This document shows, one piece after another, positions 11,999 to 23,240 of a DNA stretch of 64,000 nucleotides; the stretch's first letter is position 1, and every line of letters starts with the position of its first letter. Under the pieces are notes generated by a model. That model worked only from the letters and a program-made list of their open reading frames with translations. It did not search any database and was not told where the DNA came from. The DNA comes from Azadirachta indica (Eukaryota; Streptophyta; Magnoliopsida; Sapindales; Meliaceae). A program made the translations under genes and the position numbers. The stretch is from NCBI GenBank assembly GCA_022749755.1, contig CM040453.1, positions 6,098,102-6,162,101 on the forward strand. Reading direction: 5' to 3'.

Positions 11999-12860
11999 TA
12001 AGTAATTAATTTCAATCTGACTCAAAATGATAAATTTGGTACGAATTAAACAACAGCATATTACATTTATATTCAAATGTCAATGGGGACCTCTCTGCAT
12101 AAAGGGATTCGTTGGTTCTCATTCTCACCAACGAAGAGCACTTATTATTTTTTTAGAAATAATAGTAGGACTAGGGCATACTTGATTGTGGGCCTCATAT
12201 AGGTTGATTCATTCTCATCTAAACATCTAAAGTATTGTCGAAAAAGTCTGCTTATAATTTGATGATTTGGGGTATATGCTTTCAACTATTTCGAATTCAA
12301 ATAACAACAAAGAATTAAAGGTCTAGTATTTCTTACTTTCATCTAAATAAACTTTAACAAAATGTAATTCACGACAATGGCACTTAAATGTGTAAATCCA
12401 ACTAATTAGACCTTAGATGGATGATCTATTTTTTTGTTGATTTTAAATTTTAAATTTATTTTTTAATTCAATAAATAAAGAAAAACAAACCAAATAAAAA
12501 GCGTGCTTAATTTGAACTATATTATAAAATTAAGTTGTCATGGCCAAATAAGAGAGAATGTTCATTACCCCTTATTTTTTAAATCAATACTCTATTATCT
12601 CTCTATACTTTTTCGAATGTCCCATCACCCTCTTGATTTTTTTTTCCCTCTTTAGTTCAATCAGTTTACAAAATGATAAAATCGAAAATATTAAAAGGCA
12701 AAATCAAAACTTAAGGGAGTAATGAGATATTAAAAAAAATATGGAGAGTAAGGAGATATTAACTTAAAATGTAGAAGAATAATAGGCATTATCTTGCCAA
12801 ATAACAAAATAATAAAATTTTATCCTTCTAAAATAAATATAAAATGAAATTGTGTACAGT
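11999..12860. repeat. Duplicated intergenic block, copy 2
   Basis: Its right part (12084-12860) matches 11423-11940, while its whole left and central part (11999-12230) also matches 19518-19766 and the sequence resuming at 20621. It contains the MITE at 12552-12795 and preserves the empty site (TAA, 12220-12222) of the MITE at 19767-20620. It is non-coding. Confidence 0.75.
12552..12795. mobile_element. Mutator-type MITE, copy 2 (244 bp)
   Basis: Same family as 487-719, with the same left end (GAGAGAATGTTCATTACCCC) and an imperfect inverted right end. It is flanked by exact 9-bp target duplications GCCAAATAA (12543-12551 and 12796-12804). The paralogous block carries one copy of that 9-mer at 11857-11865 with no element between, so insertion followed the block duplication. 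It is non-coding. Confidence 0.85.
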
Positions 12861-13320
12861 ATCATCAGCAAATATTAATATATATGTTATCGAATCCAAA
12901 TTTAAATCACTTTGCTCTAGAATAATTGAAGTAATATTAATTGAGGAAAAATATTTTAAATGAGATTATTTTAATGAAATTTGTAATAAAATCAAATTAT
13001 GTGTTTTATATTTTCTCTTTTATTTATTTATTTGTTTTGATAACGAACAATTTCAAATTAAATTTATACATGATAAGTTTTTATTGCATAAATATACACG
13101 GTACAACTGTTTTATTTAACATTTTTTCTTGTTGTTGCAAACCCTCGAGTTGATAATAAAAGTATTTTTCTCATATTTTTGCAATAAATTTTATTAGTGA
13201 AAATTCAATAAATCTAATTCAAAAGAAATATTTGATAATTCCTTCCCGTTCAAATGGTAATTTTTTTTTTTTCTTTTTACCATTAGATTCATAGACTTGG
13301 TTGTTCAACTTTTCATGCAC

Positions 13321-14035
13321 AATTTTACAGTCACCATGTAGACCAATCTTCTGGATTATAATTATTTATTAATTAATAGATTTTTTAAAACGAAAAATAG
13401 AAAGAGGTGTCATTGGCGAAATTCCGACAAAGAGTGATGAGAAAGAAGTGCGGCTACAATATGGACCGGGGCAAGAATAGATGAAAATGCAACAATTCAA
13501 TGGGTTAAAATTAAATAACACTTTTGTACATAAATTTTAAATAAAATCGTTATCTTTCAAATATATTCATTAATTGATGGTAAAAATATACGATAAATTA
13601 TCTTAAAAATTATGAAAATTTTATCATTTAATTAATAATTATCATATTATTAAAGGTGATAAAAATTTCGTATAATATTTAGAAAGTTGTGTATTGAAGA
13701 CGACAAAATTTTGGACGATATTTAGAAAGTTCGAGTGTTGAAGGCCCCCAGCCGAATAATAAAAGACCACATGGAATTGTGTGTCTCCATGATGAAAACA
13801 GAATGTTGAAGTTGCTAAACGCTAAACAGCACCCACGAGCCCCGGTCTCTATTTAATTTAGAATTAATTTTTTAATAATTCATATATCTTAATCCATTTC
13901 ATCCTACATATTAAATACAAATTGAATAAATTCTCACTTCCATGTTGATTTGAGGGAGAGTTGATCTTTTAACCTCTTATCGAAATTGCTGTTGCTGTGA
14001 GCATTAACTCCTATGTTTCAAATTCAAGTGACATT
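13321..14035. repeat. Segment duplicated at 20698-21435
   Basis: From AATTTTACAGTCACCATG onwards, the sequence parallels 20698-21435: TTAATAGATTTTTTAAAACG, AGAAAGAGGTGT, AATAATAAAAGACCAC, AATGTTGAAGTTGCTAA and the stretch ending near CCTATGTTTCAAATTCAA. It is non-coding. Together with 11999-12230 versus 19518-19766 it indicates a segmental duplication with about 7.5 kb spacing. Confidence 0.8.
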
Positions 14036-14579
14036 ATTATGTGTTAGGAAATTATGAGTCGAAACAAAATACGCAACTACAATAAAATTAAGAAAACAAT
14101 AAAAATAAATGTTACGTAAAGATATAACCATCCATCACTGTAAAGTAATAAATAAGTAAAAGATATAACCGTTCATAGTAAAAAAATCGACACAAATATT
14201 TTACGTGAAAAACTCCTAAATAAATTAGGGAAAAAATCACGGGCAAGTATAAAAGTATTTCACTATTTTAAAGTGGGAATTACAACTCTCTTTTTCTCTA
14301 ATAATAAGGAAAAAATAACTCTCTAAATATGCGTATTTCACACACTCTCTCGAAATAGGAGAAACAACTCTAAGTGAAGAATACAATACAAAGAAGAAAC
14401 TAATTTTTTTCTATTTATAGAAATTCTCAAAGGATGATTTGAGATAAATAAAATGGTGAAAAGGGTGAGCTATTTATAGTAGTTTCCTTCTCCCATTCCA
14501 TAATTTATTCCACAAATTTCTACACCTACCAACCATTACCTAAATTCAACCAAATAGAAAGATCATTGATCAGAGCAGG
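14036..14579. other. AT-rich spacer before the LINE fragment
   Basis: No gene is seen. The sequence looks like dispersed-repeat material (TTTTACGTGAAAAACTCC, AATCACGGGCAAG), possibly a solo or partial retroelement, but no ends or target duplication could be set. Confidence 0.4.
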
Positions 14580-15443
14580 TGTTTCAGGTGTTCTACTGCC
14601 AAAGAGGATTGTTTTCATGCTCTTGTTGGCTGTATATTTGCTAAGAAAGTGTTGAAGTTAACGCCTTTTTCATCTGGTATAAAGCTTAATCAACCTGCAT
14701 CTTTCTCTTGTTTTGTTTGGGTGGCAATCGAGAGATTAAATATAGAGCTGATATGGTGCTTTTATCAGTAGTGAGTTGGTCAATATGGCAAGCTCGAAAT
14801 AATTTCCTGCACAACAAGAAGTTAGAGCGGCCAGAACTGGTCTTTTGCAAGGCAGAATCCTTGTTAGAGGCCTATCAAGATGCTGCTAGCAACAAAACAA
14901 CTACAATCGTGCAGATGACACCATCCCCAAATACAGCTTGGTTCCCTCCTAGTTCTTGTTTGAAATTAAATGTGGATGCAGCGGTCAATATTCAGGAGGG
15001 TCAAGCTGGTCTAGGTTGTATAATAAGAAATTCAAGTGGGGCTGTCCTGGCGGCACTGAGCACAAAGAAAGCTTGCCTTGGAAGTGTGGAGGTAGCAGAG
15101 GCCTTGGCCATCCTTGAAGGCATTCGTATGGCTCAAGAGTCTGGGCTTCATCCTAATTTCATTGAATCAGATTCTGTAAATGTGGTTAACCATATTTTTA
15201 AAAAAGACAAATTTCAGAGGAGAGTTAGATTGCATTCTTGCTGAAATTCTTGACTTTGTAGACAGGGATTCAAACTGTAAGCTCCAGTATGTTTCCAGAT
15301 CCTGCAATCTTGCTGCTCATAATCTTGCAAAGTTGGCCTTGTCTACTCCGGAACCTCTCTTTTGGTTAGAAGAGGTTCCGAAATAAATTGATATTTGGCT
15401 GTAATATTGTCAGTAATGAATTCTTCTTTGTTAAAAAAAGAAA
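14580..15443 (+). mobile_element. 5'-truncated LINE ORF2 tail: zinc-binding RVT and RNase H domains
   Basis: At 14580 a frame reads CFRCSTAKEDCFHALVGC, the CxxC...H..C pattern of the zf-RVT domain that follows reverse transcriptase in plant non-LTR elements. After a frame change, 14708-15244 carries an RNase H-like domain (RVT_3 type): LNVDAAVN, GLGCIIRNSSG, VEVAEALAILEGI and ESDS. Another frameshift near 15215 moves the end of the domain into a second frame (15216-15383: ILDFVDRDS, SRSCNLAAHNLAKLA, stop). The 3' end runs into TTGTTAAAAAAAGAAAAAAA at about 15427-15446, as expected for a LINE A-rich tail. It is dead: there are two frameshifts and no reverse transcriptase domain. Confidence 0.8.
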
Positions 15444-15446
15444 AAA

Positions 15447-16059
15447 ACTTATAGATAAAGGCAAGCTTTAAAACGGACAGACAAGATGGTCATATCTGGA
15501 GAAATGTTTATCCCATGTCTCATGAAATAGATAACATCTTAATAATAAATGAATTACATGACTACTAACAGAACCGAATGAATGAAGCACTATCCCAGGA
15601 AGCAGATTACTGCAATTTGAACAGTTTTAATCGCTTGAATATTAAAAAAAATAAACAAAGCTGATAGCAGCAATTTATTAAGCTGATATACTCCTTAAGT
15701 TTCTACTAATTGTCTAGTTCAATTATACTAATGGATGGCAGGAAGATTATTCAGATCAATTCTTCATGAGGCATCATTGTCACATACACTATATGACCAG
15801 TTGGGCAAAATCTTTTCATGCAAAAATTGGTGTGAATCGATGTTGTTAATTTTCAAGGGATCCCTTTTCCTCTCAAATACTAAATAAATAAGAGCTAGTT
15901 TCCCTGTACGAAAACCAGAGCCAAATTTTATTAAATGGGATATTGAAAAAGCCAATATATATGAAATACAAAGTTTAGTTGAAGAATCATCAGTTATAGC
16001 TTTGCATAAACTAAATAACCTATGTTGTATACAGCGCAGAAGGTGACAACTTTACTCAC
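15447..16059. other. Decayed intron of the ZIFL 5' fragment
   Basis: Part of this stretch (about 15955-16059) parallels intron 2 of ZIFL-A (about 5640-5755: GAAATACAAAGTTTAGTTGAAG, GCATAAACTAAATAACCTAT). No third exon is seen. The open frame at 15764-15955 (minus) shows no family match. Confidence 0.55.
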
Positions 16060-17471
16060 CATAAAGTAAATGAAGGAAAAGAGAGAATGAAAAGGCAGCG
16101 CTGAAAAAAAGAACACAAGAAGGATGTAAGGGACAACATACGCAAAACTTTTCACATAATTAAGAAATGTTTCACAGCTACTTTAGCAAGTGGTGCAAGA
16201 AACTAGCAAACTGATGTAAGAGGGTGCCGAGTTCGTGAATCATTAAGCTACAATCATAAACAAAAGGAGGAGTTAACTTATAAAATAGCAGAAATAGTTT
16301 ACAACACCATATTCACCGTCCTCAATGAATGAAAGAAAAAAAATAAATAATGATTGTAGCTTAAATTACAGTTTAACATATTTCCTTGTTTCTAACTTAA
16401 AGAACCTTTCTTTTTAACTTTTGTTGTGCCAAACCAATTGAAGCTATGGCTAGTACTTCTTGTAGTGATTGTGATCACAACTGACGAAGGAATAAGCCCA
16501 AAAGCAACCTCAGTTCATCAGAACCAATGGCAACTCTGATTATCTACTACTGCAAAAGCAAGAAAAGATAAACAAGAAACTAAAAGAAATTAAGCATAGA
16601 AATACTCTTCAGAAGAAAGACAGATTACTTTCTTTACTTTCAACAAGAAGAAAATTACACCAACGTCAGGTTCACCTCCCCTTCTATATATCTAACTCCA
16701 CTCTTTTTACAGTAACCAAAGTAACCAACTAACAGAGTCAGTTAACTGAGCTGACTAACTGAACCTTGACGTACAACTAACTTCTCCAATTTACCTGATT
16801 AACCAACTACCCTTTTCCAGCTAAAACAAACTGATGCTTTTATCTGCTAACTTGGTACAGACTGTCTCCAGGTAAATCACAACAGAATTTGGAGTCAGAG
16901 CCTAAAACTTCTCTTAAGTTTTCTAAATACCCGATGGGTGCAAAAATGTCAAATTTGATATACGAATTGTGAATCGATGGAATGCAGAATTCACAATCTT
17001 CAATTGCTGGGCAAAGTAATGCCAGCAGCACCACTATCCAAGAAAAATGTAATGAAGGAATTACCCATTTCCACATTTACAAAGCATGAAATGACTTTCC
17101 CATTTCCATTAGACAATTCAAAAATCTGTTTGTTATATTTGAAGCTCCATACTTGAAAAATTTTTTGACAAAATTCATTTGCAGGCATCTCCATTCTTAA
17201 AACACCATGCACCAAGCTAGCTTAAACTATGTCATTTGAACTTGATAATTTTTCGAGATAATTAAGGAGAACATGAAAGCCGTCTTAAATAAAGCTAAAC
17301 TGGTTTGCCAAGAAAGAACTTACCAGTGCCAAGCACAACAATCCATATAGAAACAAGTTCTCGGATAGGGAAACCCCGTTTCAACTCTTTAAGCTGCTCA
17401 ACCTTACAGCCTGAGCAATTCTCGTAATATTTCTTCTTCAACAATGGCTCTTTGAGCTTGCTCTTCGCCAT
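16060..17471 (-). pseudogene. 5'-terminal fragment of a ZIFL gene (exons 1-2 only)
   Basis: Exon 1 (17471-17324, 148 nt) and exon 2 (16100-16060, 41 nt) have exactly the lengths, phase and splice sites of the ZIFL-A exons. Exon 1 begins [19 protein letters not shown], keeps the CSGC motif and ends in the first transmembrane helix; exon 2 reads LPFHSLFSFIYFM, against [13 protein letters not shown] in ZIFL-A. Flanking intron sequence is also alignable. Exon 3 (the [12 protein letters not shown] equivalent) and everything after it are absent to the left; a LINE remnant and duplicated spacer occupy that space instead. Both exons are open, so a short transcript is possible, but no transporter can be made from 63 residues. 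Confidence 0.85.
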
Positions 17472-19517
17472 ACTGGAGAAAACTGAGCTGAAGAAACTGT
17501 TTTCGTCTGCGAAAAGTAATTTGAATATGGAGAACTATGCAAACCATGCATATATAATGAAATCTAGCTCAAAAAGTAAATCTCAGGTACGGTACAATAC
17601 ATAATAAAATAAAAAATTTACTCCATCAACTACACAAAATTTGAAATAGTTAAAAATTTTATTTTAACACAAAAATTAAAATTTTAAATAATATTATATA
17701 TAAAGGTAAATCCCAGAAAATGAAAATACTCGGGAAAATGTTAGAGTTTGTCGCATGGTATGACGAGGTATGTACAGTTGCACTACGTAAAAGAGCAACG
17801 AATTTTGTATTTTAATGGAATGTTGCGTGATTTAATATTAGCATTGCTAGTTAATCATTATATTATATTCAATAGTCTCTTTGTCAAAATCAATCGAAAC
17901 TATTCTACTTCTAAAAATTTACTATATATTTATGTAAATTTGATTAAATGAAAGCTTATTATGATTAATAATAATTTTAATTTAGTTGAATTTAAGATAA
18001 AATAAATTAAGAAGAGAGATAAAGCTAGATTTAGAGAGTTTTTGTCTTCAAAACTTATTGTCTCCATATTCGTATTCTTAAATTTCTCCTCTCTATTTCT
18101 AGCTTCATCCCCCTTTCTCTTTATTCTCTTTTTCTCTCTTTAAAACTCCCTTCCTCAAGTGGTTATGGTGGCTACTAGATGAAAAACATAAAAACCTATA
18201 ATACTACTAAATTTGGCCATTCATTTTGATGCAACAGTCAAAAATAGACCAAAACCAGAAAAAAGAACAGATGCAAATGGCGCGAGCGCACAAATCTTGG
18301 CGTGGCCGCGCCATGTTTTCGCCAGGGGACAGAACGCATGGAGCGGCTGCGCCATAATTTTGCGCGGGCGCGCCATTTATGGCTCTTGTAGAGGCCAATC
18401 GTGCGTCTAATTTCAATTAAAACTCTTTTTTTATATTATTTAAAATTACTATCCTCATTGTAATGTTTTTTCACTTTAGTCCTCATTTGCTTACATTTTA
18501 ATCTCCAAAAACAAAACTTTTTGATTTTCACATACAACTAGTGTACGTATTTTTATACTCCATTTTTATGTCTTTCATGTTAAAGTACATCAACATATAC
18601 AAAATAAAATTAAAATATTTAAAAAGAAAAATAACTACTTAAAATAAATTAAATAACGCTAAGTATACTATTTAATGATAAATAATTTAAATATAATCAC
18701 ACATCAAAAATTGATATATCATGGAACACAAAGCAAGCATACATACATAAAAGAGATATGCCCTAGTTCTAAGACAGAAACACAAATTAATTTCTTTTTT
18801 GATGCTTTTCTTAATTACATCCTCCGTGTTGATTAAAAAGTCATAATCATGTTTAAATAAATAAATAAATAAATAAACGCCATGCATGCATTATTAAGCA
18901 AGAGATTTCATTCACGTTGCGTCGGGTCGTTGTATAAACTGCGTCGTGATCATACATTTTTTTACAAATTTAAAAAATAAATAATAAACCAACATGCCTG
19001 TTACTGATATATATATATATATATATGTATTTGTATATAGATAGATAGGTAGATACTTTTGTCTGATTAGGTAAGACAGATATGAAGCCAACACACATGC
19101 ATATCTTCAACGTACTTCCAAGCTTCGAAGTTGTAATCATAAGAGTAGAAACCGAAGTTGATTAACCAATAATAATACAAAACTTAGTTCCAAAAACAAG
19201 AGTAAGACTCAGTCATCGATGAAATTATGAGACAAAATATGAATCATAAAAAAATGTCGGAAGCAAATGAAAACAGAAAACCACTAGAAATTAGAATTAT
19301 AGTTTGATGCAATTCTTATTGCTTTTAATATACACATTGTTCAATAAATATCGATCAGATTTATGTGATGATCATTTTCATTGCATTGCCCACCACATAT
19401 AACAAACGAAGAAAAATAGCATCACGTTTCACCATCAATGTACTCTAATAATATCAGGTTTCTCGTTTCCGTATTTCCACATGCAGGTGCAGTGGGGACA
19501 TACTTGTTTGGTATACA
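17472..19517. other. Upstream spacer of the ZIFL 5' fragment
   Basis: No gene is seen. It contains a pyrimidine-rich tract at 18080-18150, the GC-rich island listed separately, AAAT-type simple repeats at 18856-18878 and an (AT)n tract at 19008-19026. Open frames of 60-70 codons here overlap on both strands and show no family. Confidence 0.5.
18277..18385. repeat. GC-rich island with repeated gcGCGCCAT-type motifs
   Basis: In an otherwise AT-rich region this stretch carries several related GC words: GGCGCGAGCGC, GGCCGCGCCAT, GGCTGCGCCAT and GGGCGCGCCAT. Spacing is about 20-45 bp, and the words are partly self-complementary. Such islands occur in some plant retroelements, but no element ends were found, so the origin is open. 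Confidence 0.5.
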
Positions 19518-19766
19518 TAATTAATTTGAATCCGACTGAAGATAACATAAATTTGGTCTGATTTAAACAACACTACATTATATTTATATTCAAGTGTCAC
19601 CTGAGAGTACTCCTCTTTACAAAGGGATTCGTTCTCGTTCTCGCTCTCGTTCTCATTCTCAATCTCACCAACAAAAAGCGGTTGTTAGTTCCTTCCAAAT
19701 AATGGTAGAACTAGGGTATAATTGACTGATTTGGCTAATTATATAGGTTGATTCATTATTGTCTAA
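19518..19766. repeat. Duplicated intergenic block, copy 3 (left part)
   Basis: Parallels 11999-12222 (AATTAATTTGAATCCGACTG, CATTATATTTATATTCAAGTGTCA, ATTCTCAATCTCACCAACAAA, AATAATGGTAGAACTAGGGTATA, GGTTGATTCATT). A local expansion of CGTTCTCGCTCT-type units is present at 19630-19662. The homology is interrupted at 19766 by the MITE and resumes at 20621. Confidence 0.75.
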
Positions 19767-20620
19767 GGGTCCGTTTGGTATAACTTTTTAAATAGAGCTT
19801 TTTAAAGTAGAGTTTTTAACCATAAAACTTTTATGAGTAGTTTTTTTAATAAAAATTTATTAATCGTTTGGTTGTCACAAATGACTTTTGAGAAAATTTG
19901 AGTAATTATTTTAATAGATAAATTTTTAATGTTTTATTTTAAAAAAATAATGTAGAATTTTTAAAATAATAAAGTAAGGGTATTTTAGATAATTTTACCT
20001 TTTAAAAAAATTGGAAAAGCTCTGCTGCCAAAAGCCTAAGGGTCCGTTTGATATAACTTTTCAAATAAAGCTTTTTAAAGTAGAGCTCTTATTCGTAGAA
20101 CTTTTATGAGTAGAGTTTTTAACAAAAATTTATTAATCGTTTGGTTGTCACAAATGACTTTTAAGAAAATTTGAGTAATTACTTTAATAGACAAATTTTT
20201 AATGTTTTATTTTAAAGAAATAATGTAAAATTTTTAAAATAAAGTAAGGGTATTTTAGACAATTTAATCTTTTAAAAAAGATGGAGAAGCTCTACTGCTA
20301 AAAGTCTAAATTTTGGGCTTCCTCCAATGGAAGAAAAATAGCTTTTTTAATTCCCAAAAGTTCTTTTTCATTGTCAACCAAACGACATTAAAAAATTTAA
20401 AAAGAATTTTTATCATTAAAAAAAACCCTTTGAACCAATGAAAAAGCCAAATCAAACGGACACTAAATTTTGAGCTTCTTCTAATAGAAAAAAAATAACT
20501 TTTTTAATTTTCAAAAATTTTTTTTCATTGTCAACCAAACGACATTAAAAAATTTAAAAAAAAACTTTTATCATTAAAAAAGTCCTTTTGACTAATGAAA
20601 AAGTCAAATTAAATGGGCAC
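19767..20620. mobile_element. Tourist-like MITE (outer), split by a nested copy
   Basis: The left end is GGGTCCGTTTGGTAT; the right end, reverse-complemented, is GTGCCCATTTAATTTG. It is flanked by the 3-bp target duplication TAA (19764-19766 and 20621-20623). Removing the inner copy and its TAA leaves about 427 bp, matching the 424-bp inner element. The paralogous block at 12211-12230 shows the intact empty site. A TAA duplication and GGGTCCGTTTG-type ends fit PIF/Harbinger-derived Tourist MITEs. It is non-coding. Confidence 0.85.
20040..20463. mobile_element. Tourist-like MITE (inner, nested)
   Basis: Terminal inverted repeats are GGGTCCGTTTGA (left) and GTGTCCGTTTGA (right, reverse complement), with target duplications TAA at 20037-20039 and 20464-20466. 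It has the same family sequence as the outer element but less diverged ends, so it inserted later. Confidence 0.88.
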
Positions 20621-20697
20621 TAAACATTTAAAGGATCATCCAATAGCATCTTCATAGCTCTTATTGATTTGGAGTACGCTTAGATGTTTTCGGGAAT

Positions 20698-21435
20698 AAT
20701 TTTACAGTCATCATGTAGACCACTCTTTTGGATTCATTAATTAATAGATTTTTTAAAACGGAAAATAGAAAGAGGTGTTATTGGCCAAATTCCGACAAAA
20801 AGTGATGAAATGGGCAAGAAGATGGAGCGGGGCAAAGAGTAGATCAAAATGCAAGCAATAGAATGGGTTAAACTAAGGAACACTTTTATACGCAAATTTT
20901 TAAATAAAATCGAATTTTTCAAATATTATTTCAAACCATATGGTATTCATTAATTTAGATAGTAAAAATATACAATAAATTATTTTAAAACTTATAAAAA
21001 TTTGTTGTCTAATTAATAATTATCATATTATTTTACAGATGACAAAAATTTAAGATAATACCTAGAACGTTGCGTATTGAATTTGAAGACCATCAAAATT
21101 TGGACAATGCTCAGAAGGTTTGAGTGTTAAAGGAGCCCGGTCAAATAATAAAAGACCACGTGGAATTGTCTGTGCCCATAATGAAAACGGAATGGGCCTT
21201 AATATCAGAATGTTGAAGTTGCTAATTGCTAAATAGCCCCTACAAGCCCTTGTCTTTATCGAATTTAGATTTTTTTTTCAATAATTCATGCATCTTAATC
21301 CATTTGATCCTATATATTAAATACAAAATGAGGAATTCTCGCTTCAATTGATTTGAGGGAGAATTGATGTTTTAACCTCTTATTGAAGTTGCTATGGACA
21401 TTAACTCATAGGTTTCAAATTCAAATGATATATCT
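20698..21435. repeat. Segment duplicated at 13321-14035
   Basis: Homologous to 13321-14035 over its whole length with small indels and substitutions. It ends where an (AT)n tract begins (about 21460). It is non-coding. Confidence 0.8.
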
Positions 21436-22818
21436 CGTAAGTGTTAGTTTGTTTTTTAACTTTTATATATATATATATATATATGATAATTTATTAAAAA
21501 TATTTAAATATAATTAAATTAAAAATTTTAATTTAATTTAAATAATTAAATATTTGAATAAATTAAATATTTTATTTATTAATAATATCTTTAATTTATT
21601 ACTTATTATTTATGTTAATAATTTAATATATTAATTTAAAATTTTTTATTTTTATATTCAGACGTTTAAGATAAAAAAAATATATTAATCAAATTTACAT
21701 TTAAGTTAAATTTAAATTTTAATTATATTCAAATTTTAGAACTAAAAAAACACTGCCTTAATTTAACACATTCTTTTAAAACTTTTATTTCTAAATTCTA
21801 ACTACTGCAAACGAATAATAATTGAGTGCTCGTCTTTTTAGATAATGTATATAAAGAAATTCACCAACAAGTGATTAGTGAAAACAACAGATTTCTATAT
21901 GTCATCTATTTATTTTCTTTGACTATTCATTGTACTTTTAGTTTAAGAGGCAAACCTAACTAAACGATTACATTGAAAATAATTCGAATAAAACTACGAT
22001 GAAAAGAACAATAAATAAAATAAAAGGATGTGCAATTACTTAATTCACCCATTTTTTTAAAATTAACATTTTGACTCTTACTTTTTTCGTCTTTCATAAT
22101 ATAGAAAATAGCTCTAATTAAATTGTACATCAATAAGTTTATAACATCAAAATATAGTGCATGAATATAATTAAACGTAATCCCGTTTTGCGTTTGTTAC
22201 GAGCGATCATAGATTCCTAAACTAGGCACGTTGCTTTTGAGAAAAAAAAAATTATTTGACTAAGAATAAAAATATTAAATTTGATAAATTATTTATTTGA
22301 CTGCGAATACAAATATTAATTCATTGAATGTTTATTTTGACTAGCTGAGTGAGACGACAGACAGATGTAAGAAAAAGTCAGAAACAATAATTTATATTTG
22401 CATATACATTGTAATGGAAATTTAATTATCAAATCATAATCATATTAATATGAAAGAAAATTAGTTATTAAAAATTAAAAAAAAGTCCGTCAAATTGATA
22501 AATATTTTTCCGATTTCGATATCATATTGATAAATATTTTTTCCGATTTCAATGTCATATTAAACAATTTTTTCAATTTTTTTTTAATTTTCTTAAACAT
22601 TATTTTCGAACGAGTCCGAGACACAAAGTCACAAACCGATAGATCAAACTTAAGCCCGGAGAGAAAACCCAAAAAAAAAAAAAAAAAAAAGGATAACTTA
22701 AGCACAAAAAGCACGTGCGCACGTGTTTATTCAGAGTGAAAGGGAATCAGTTCAAAACGCACGAACTAAAAGCTAAACGCATTGGGTAAAGAGTACAGAA
22801 GTTTTATTTCAACTTTCA
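21436..22818. other. Intergenic spacer upstream of SUVH
   Basis: Very AT-rich, with an (AT)n tract at 21466-21484 and a poly-A run of about 20 at 22670-22690. A CACGTG-containing palindrome (GCACGTGCGCACGTG, 22712-22726) lies about 100 bp left of the SUVH leader and could be a G-box-type promoter element. No gene is seen. Confidence 0.5.
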
Positions 22819-22908
22819 ATGGACTTGGCAGACGAGGAATCTCCCAATTTCTCTTCCACTCTTTCTTCATACCCTACCAAGAAACAGTCTTGCAATATCG
22901 AGTGGTAA
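22819..22908 (+). CDS. Small upstream open reading frame before SUVH
   Basis: A 29-codon frame from ATG 22819 to TAA 22906-22908 (begins MDLADEESPNFSSTLSSYP). It lies in the probable transcribed leader of the SUVH gene. A GTAAAA donor-like site overlaps its stop codon, so a leader intron could start there. Whether it is translated is unknown. It is listed because uORFs often modulate the main frame in plants. Confidence 0.3.
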   Translation: MDLADEESPNFSSTLSSYPTKKQSCNIEW

Positions 22909-23050
22909 AATGCTCTTACTTTTGATCTGCATATTGTTCTCAGATTCTTCGATCCCGCGTTAGAATTTCATTTTCAGTCACTATCGGCTGCTTGTTCTTT
23001 AAAGCAGCGGAAAACTTGTTTGAGCTTTGTTGTTGAGGAGAAAAATTTTA

Positions 23051-23240
23051 AATTTTGGCTTCTGTGGGAAAATGGGTTTCGTTTGTGACTAAAGAGAGAT
23101 AAATTGCGATTAATTTTGGGTTTGAAGGATATAAAAGCTTGTTGCAGAGAAATATTTACATTTTGGCTTCTGTGGCAATGAGTTTGTGAACAGGGAAAGA
23201 TAAAGTGGGATTAGTTTTGGGTTTGAAGGATATAAGCTTT
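23051..23240 (+). repeat. Imperfect tandem duplication in the SUVH leader
   Basis: Two roughly 85-bp segments (23051-23134 and 23156-23240) both run from ATTTTGGCTTCTGTGG to TTTTGGGTTTGAAGGATATA, separated by about 20 bp. They lie 50-240 bp upstream of the SUVH start codon, in leader or leader-intron sequence. Confidence 0.7.

Noticed and set aside
14708..15244. Host RNase H protein gene
   Set aside because: The zinc-binding LINE domain lies just upstream in another frame, the domain is frameshifted, and an A-rich tail follows; this is a LINE remnant.
18207..18416. Overlapping open frames on both strands across the GC-rich island
   Set aside because: They are open only because GC-rich repeats lack stops; there is no family signal, and both strands are equally open.
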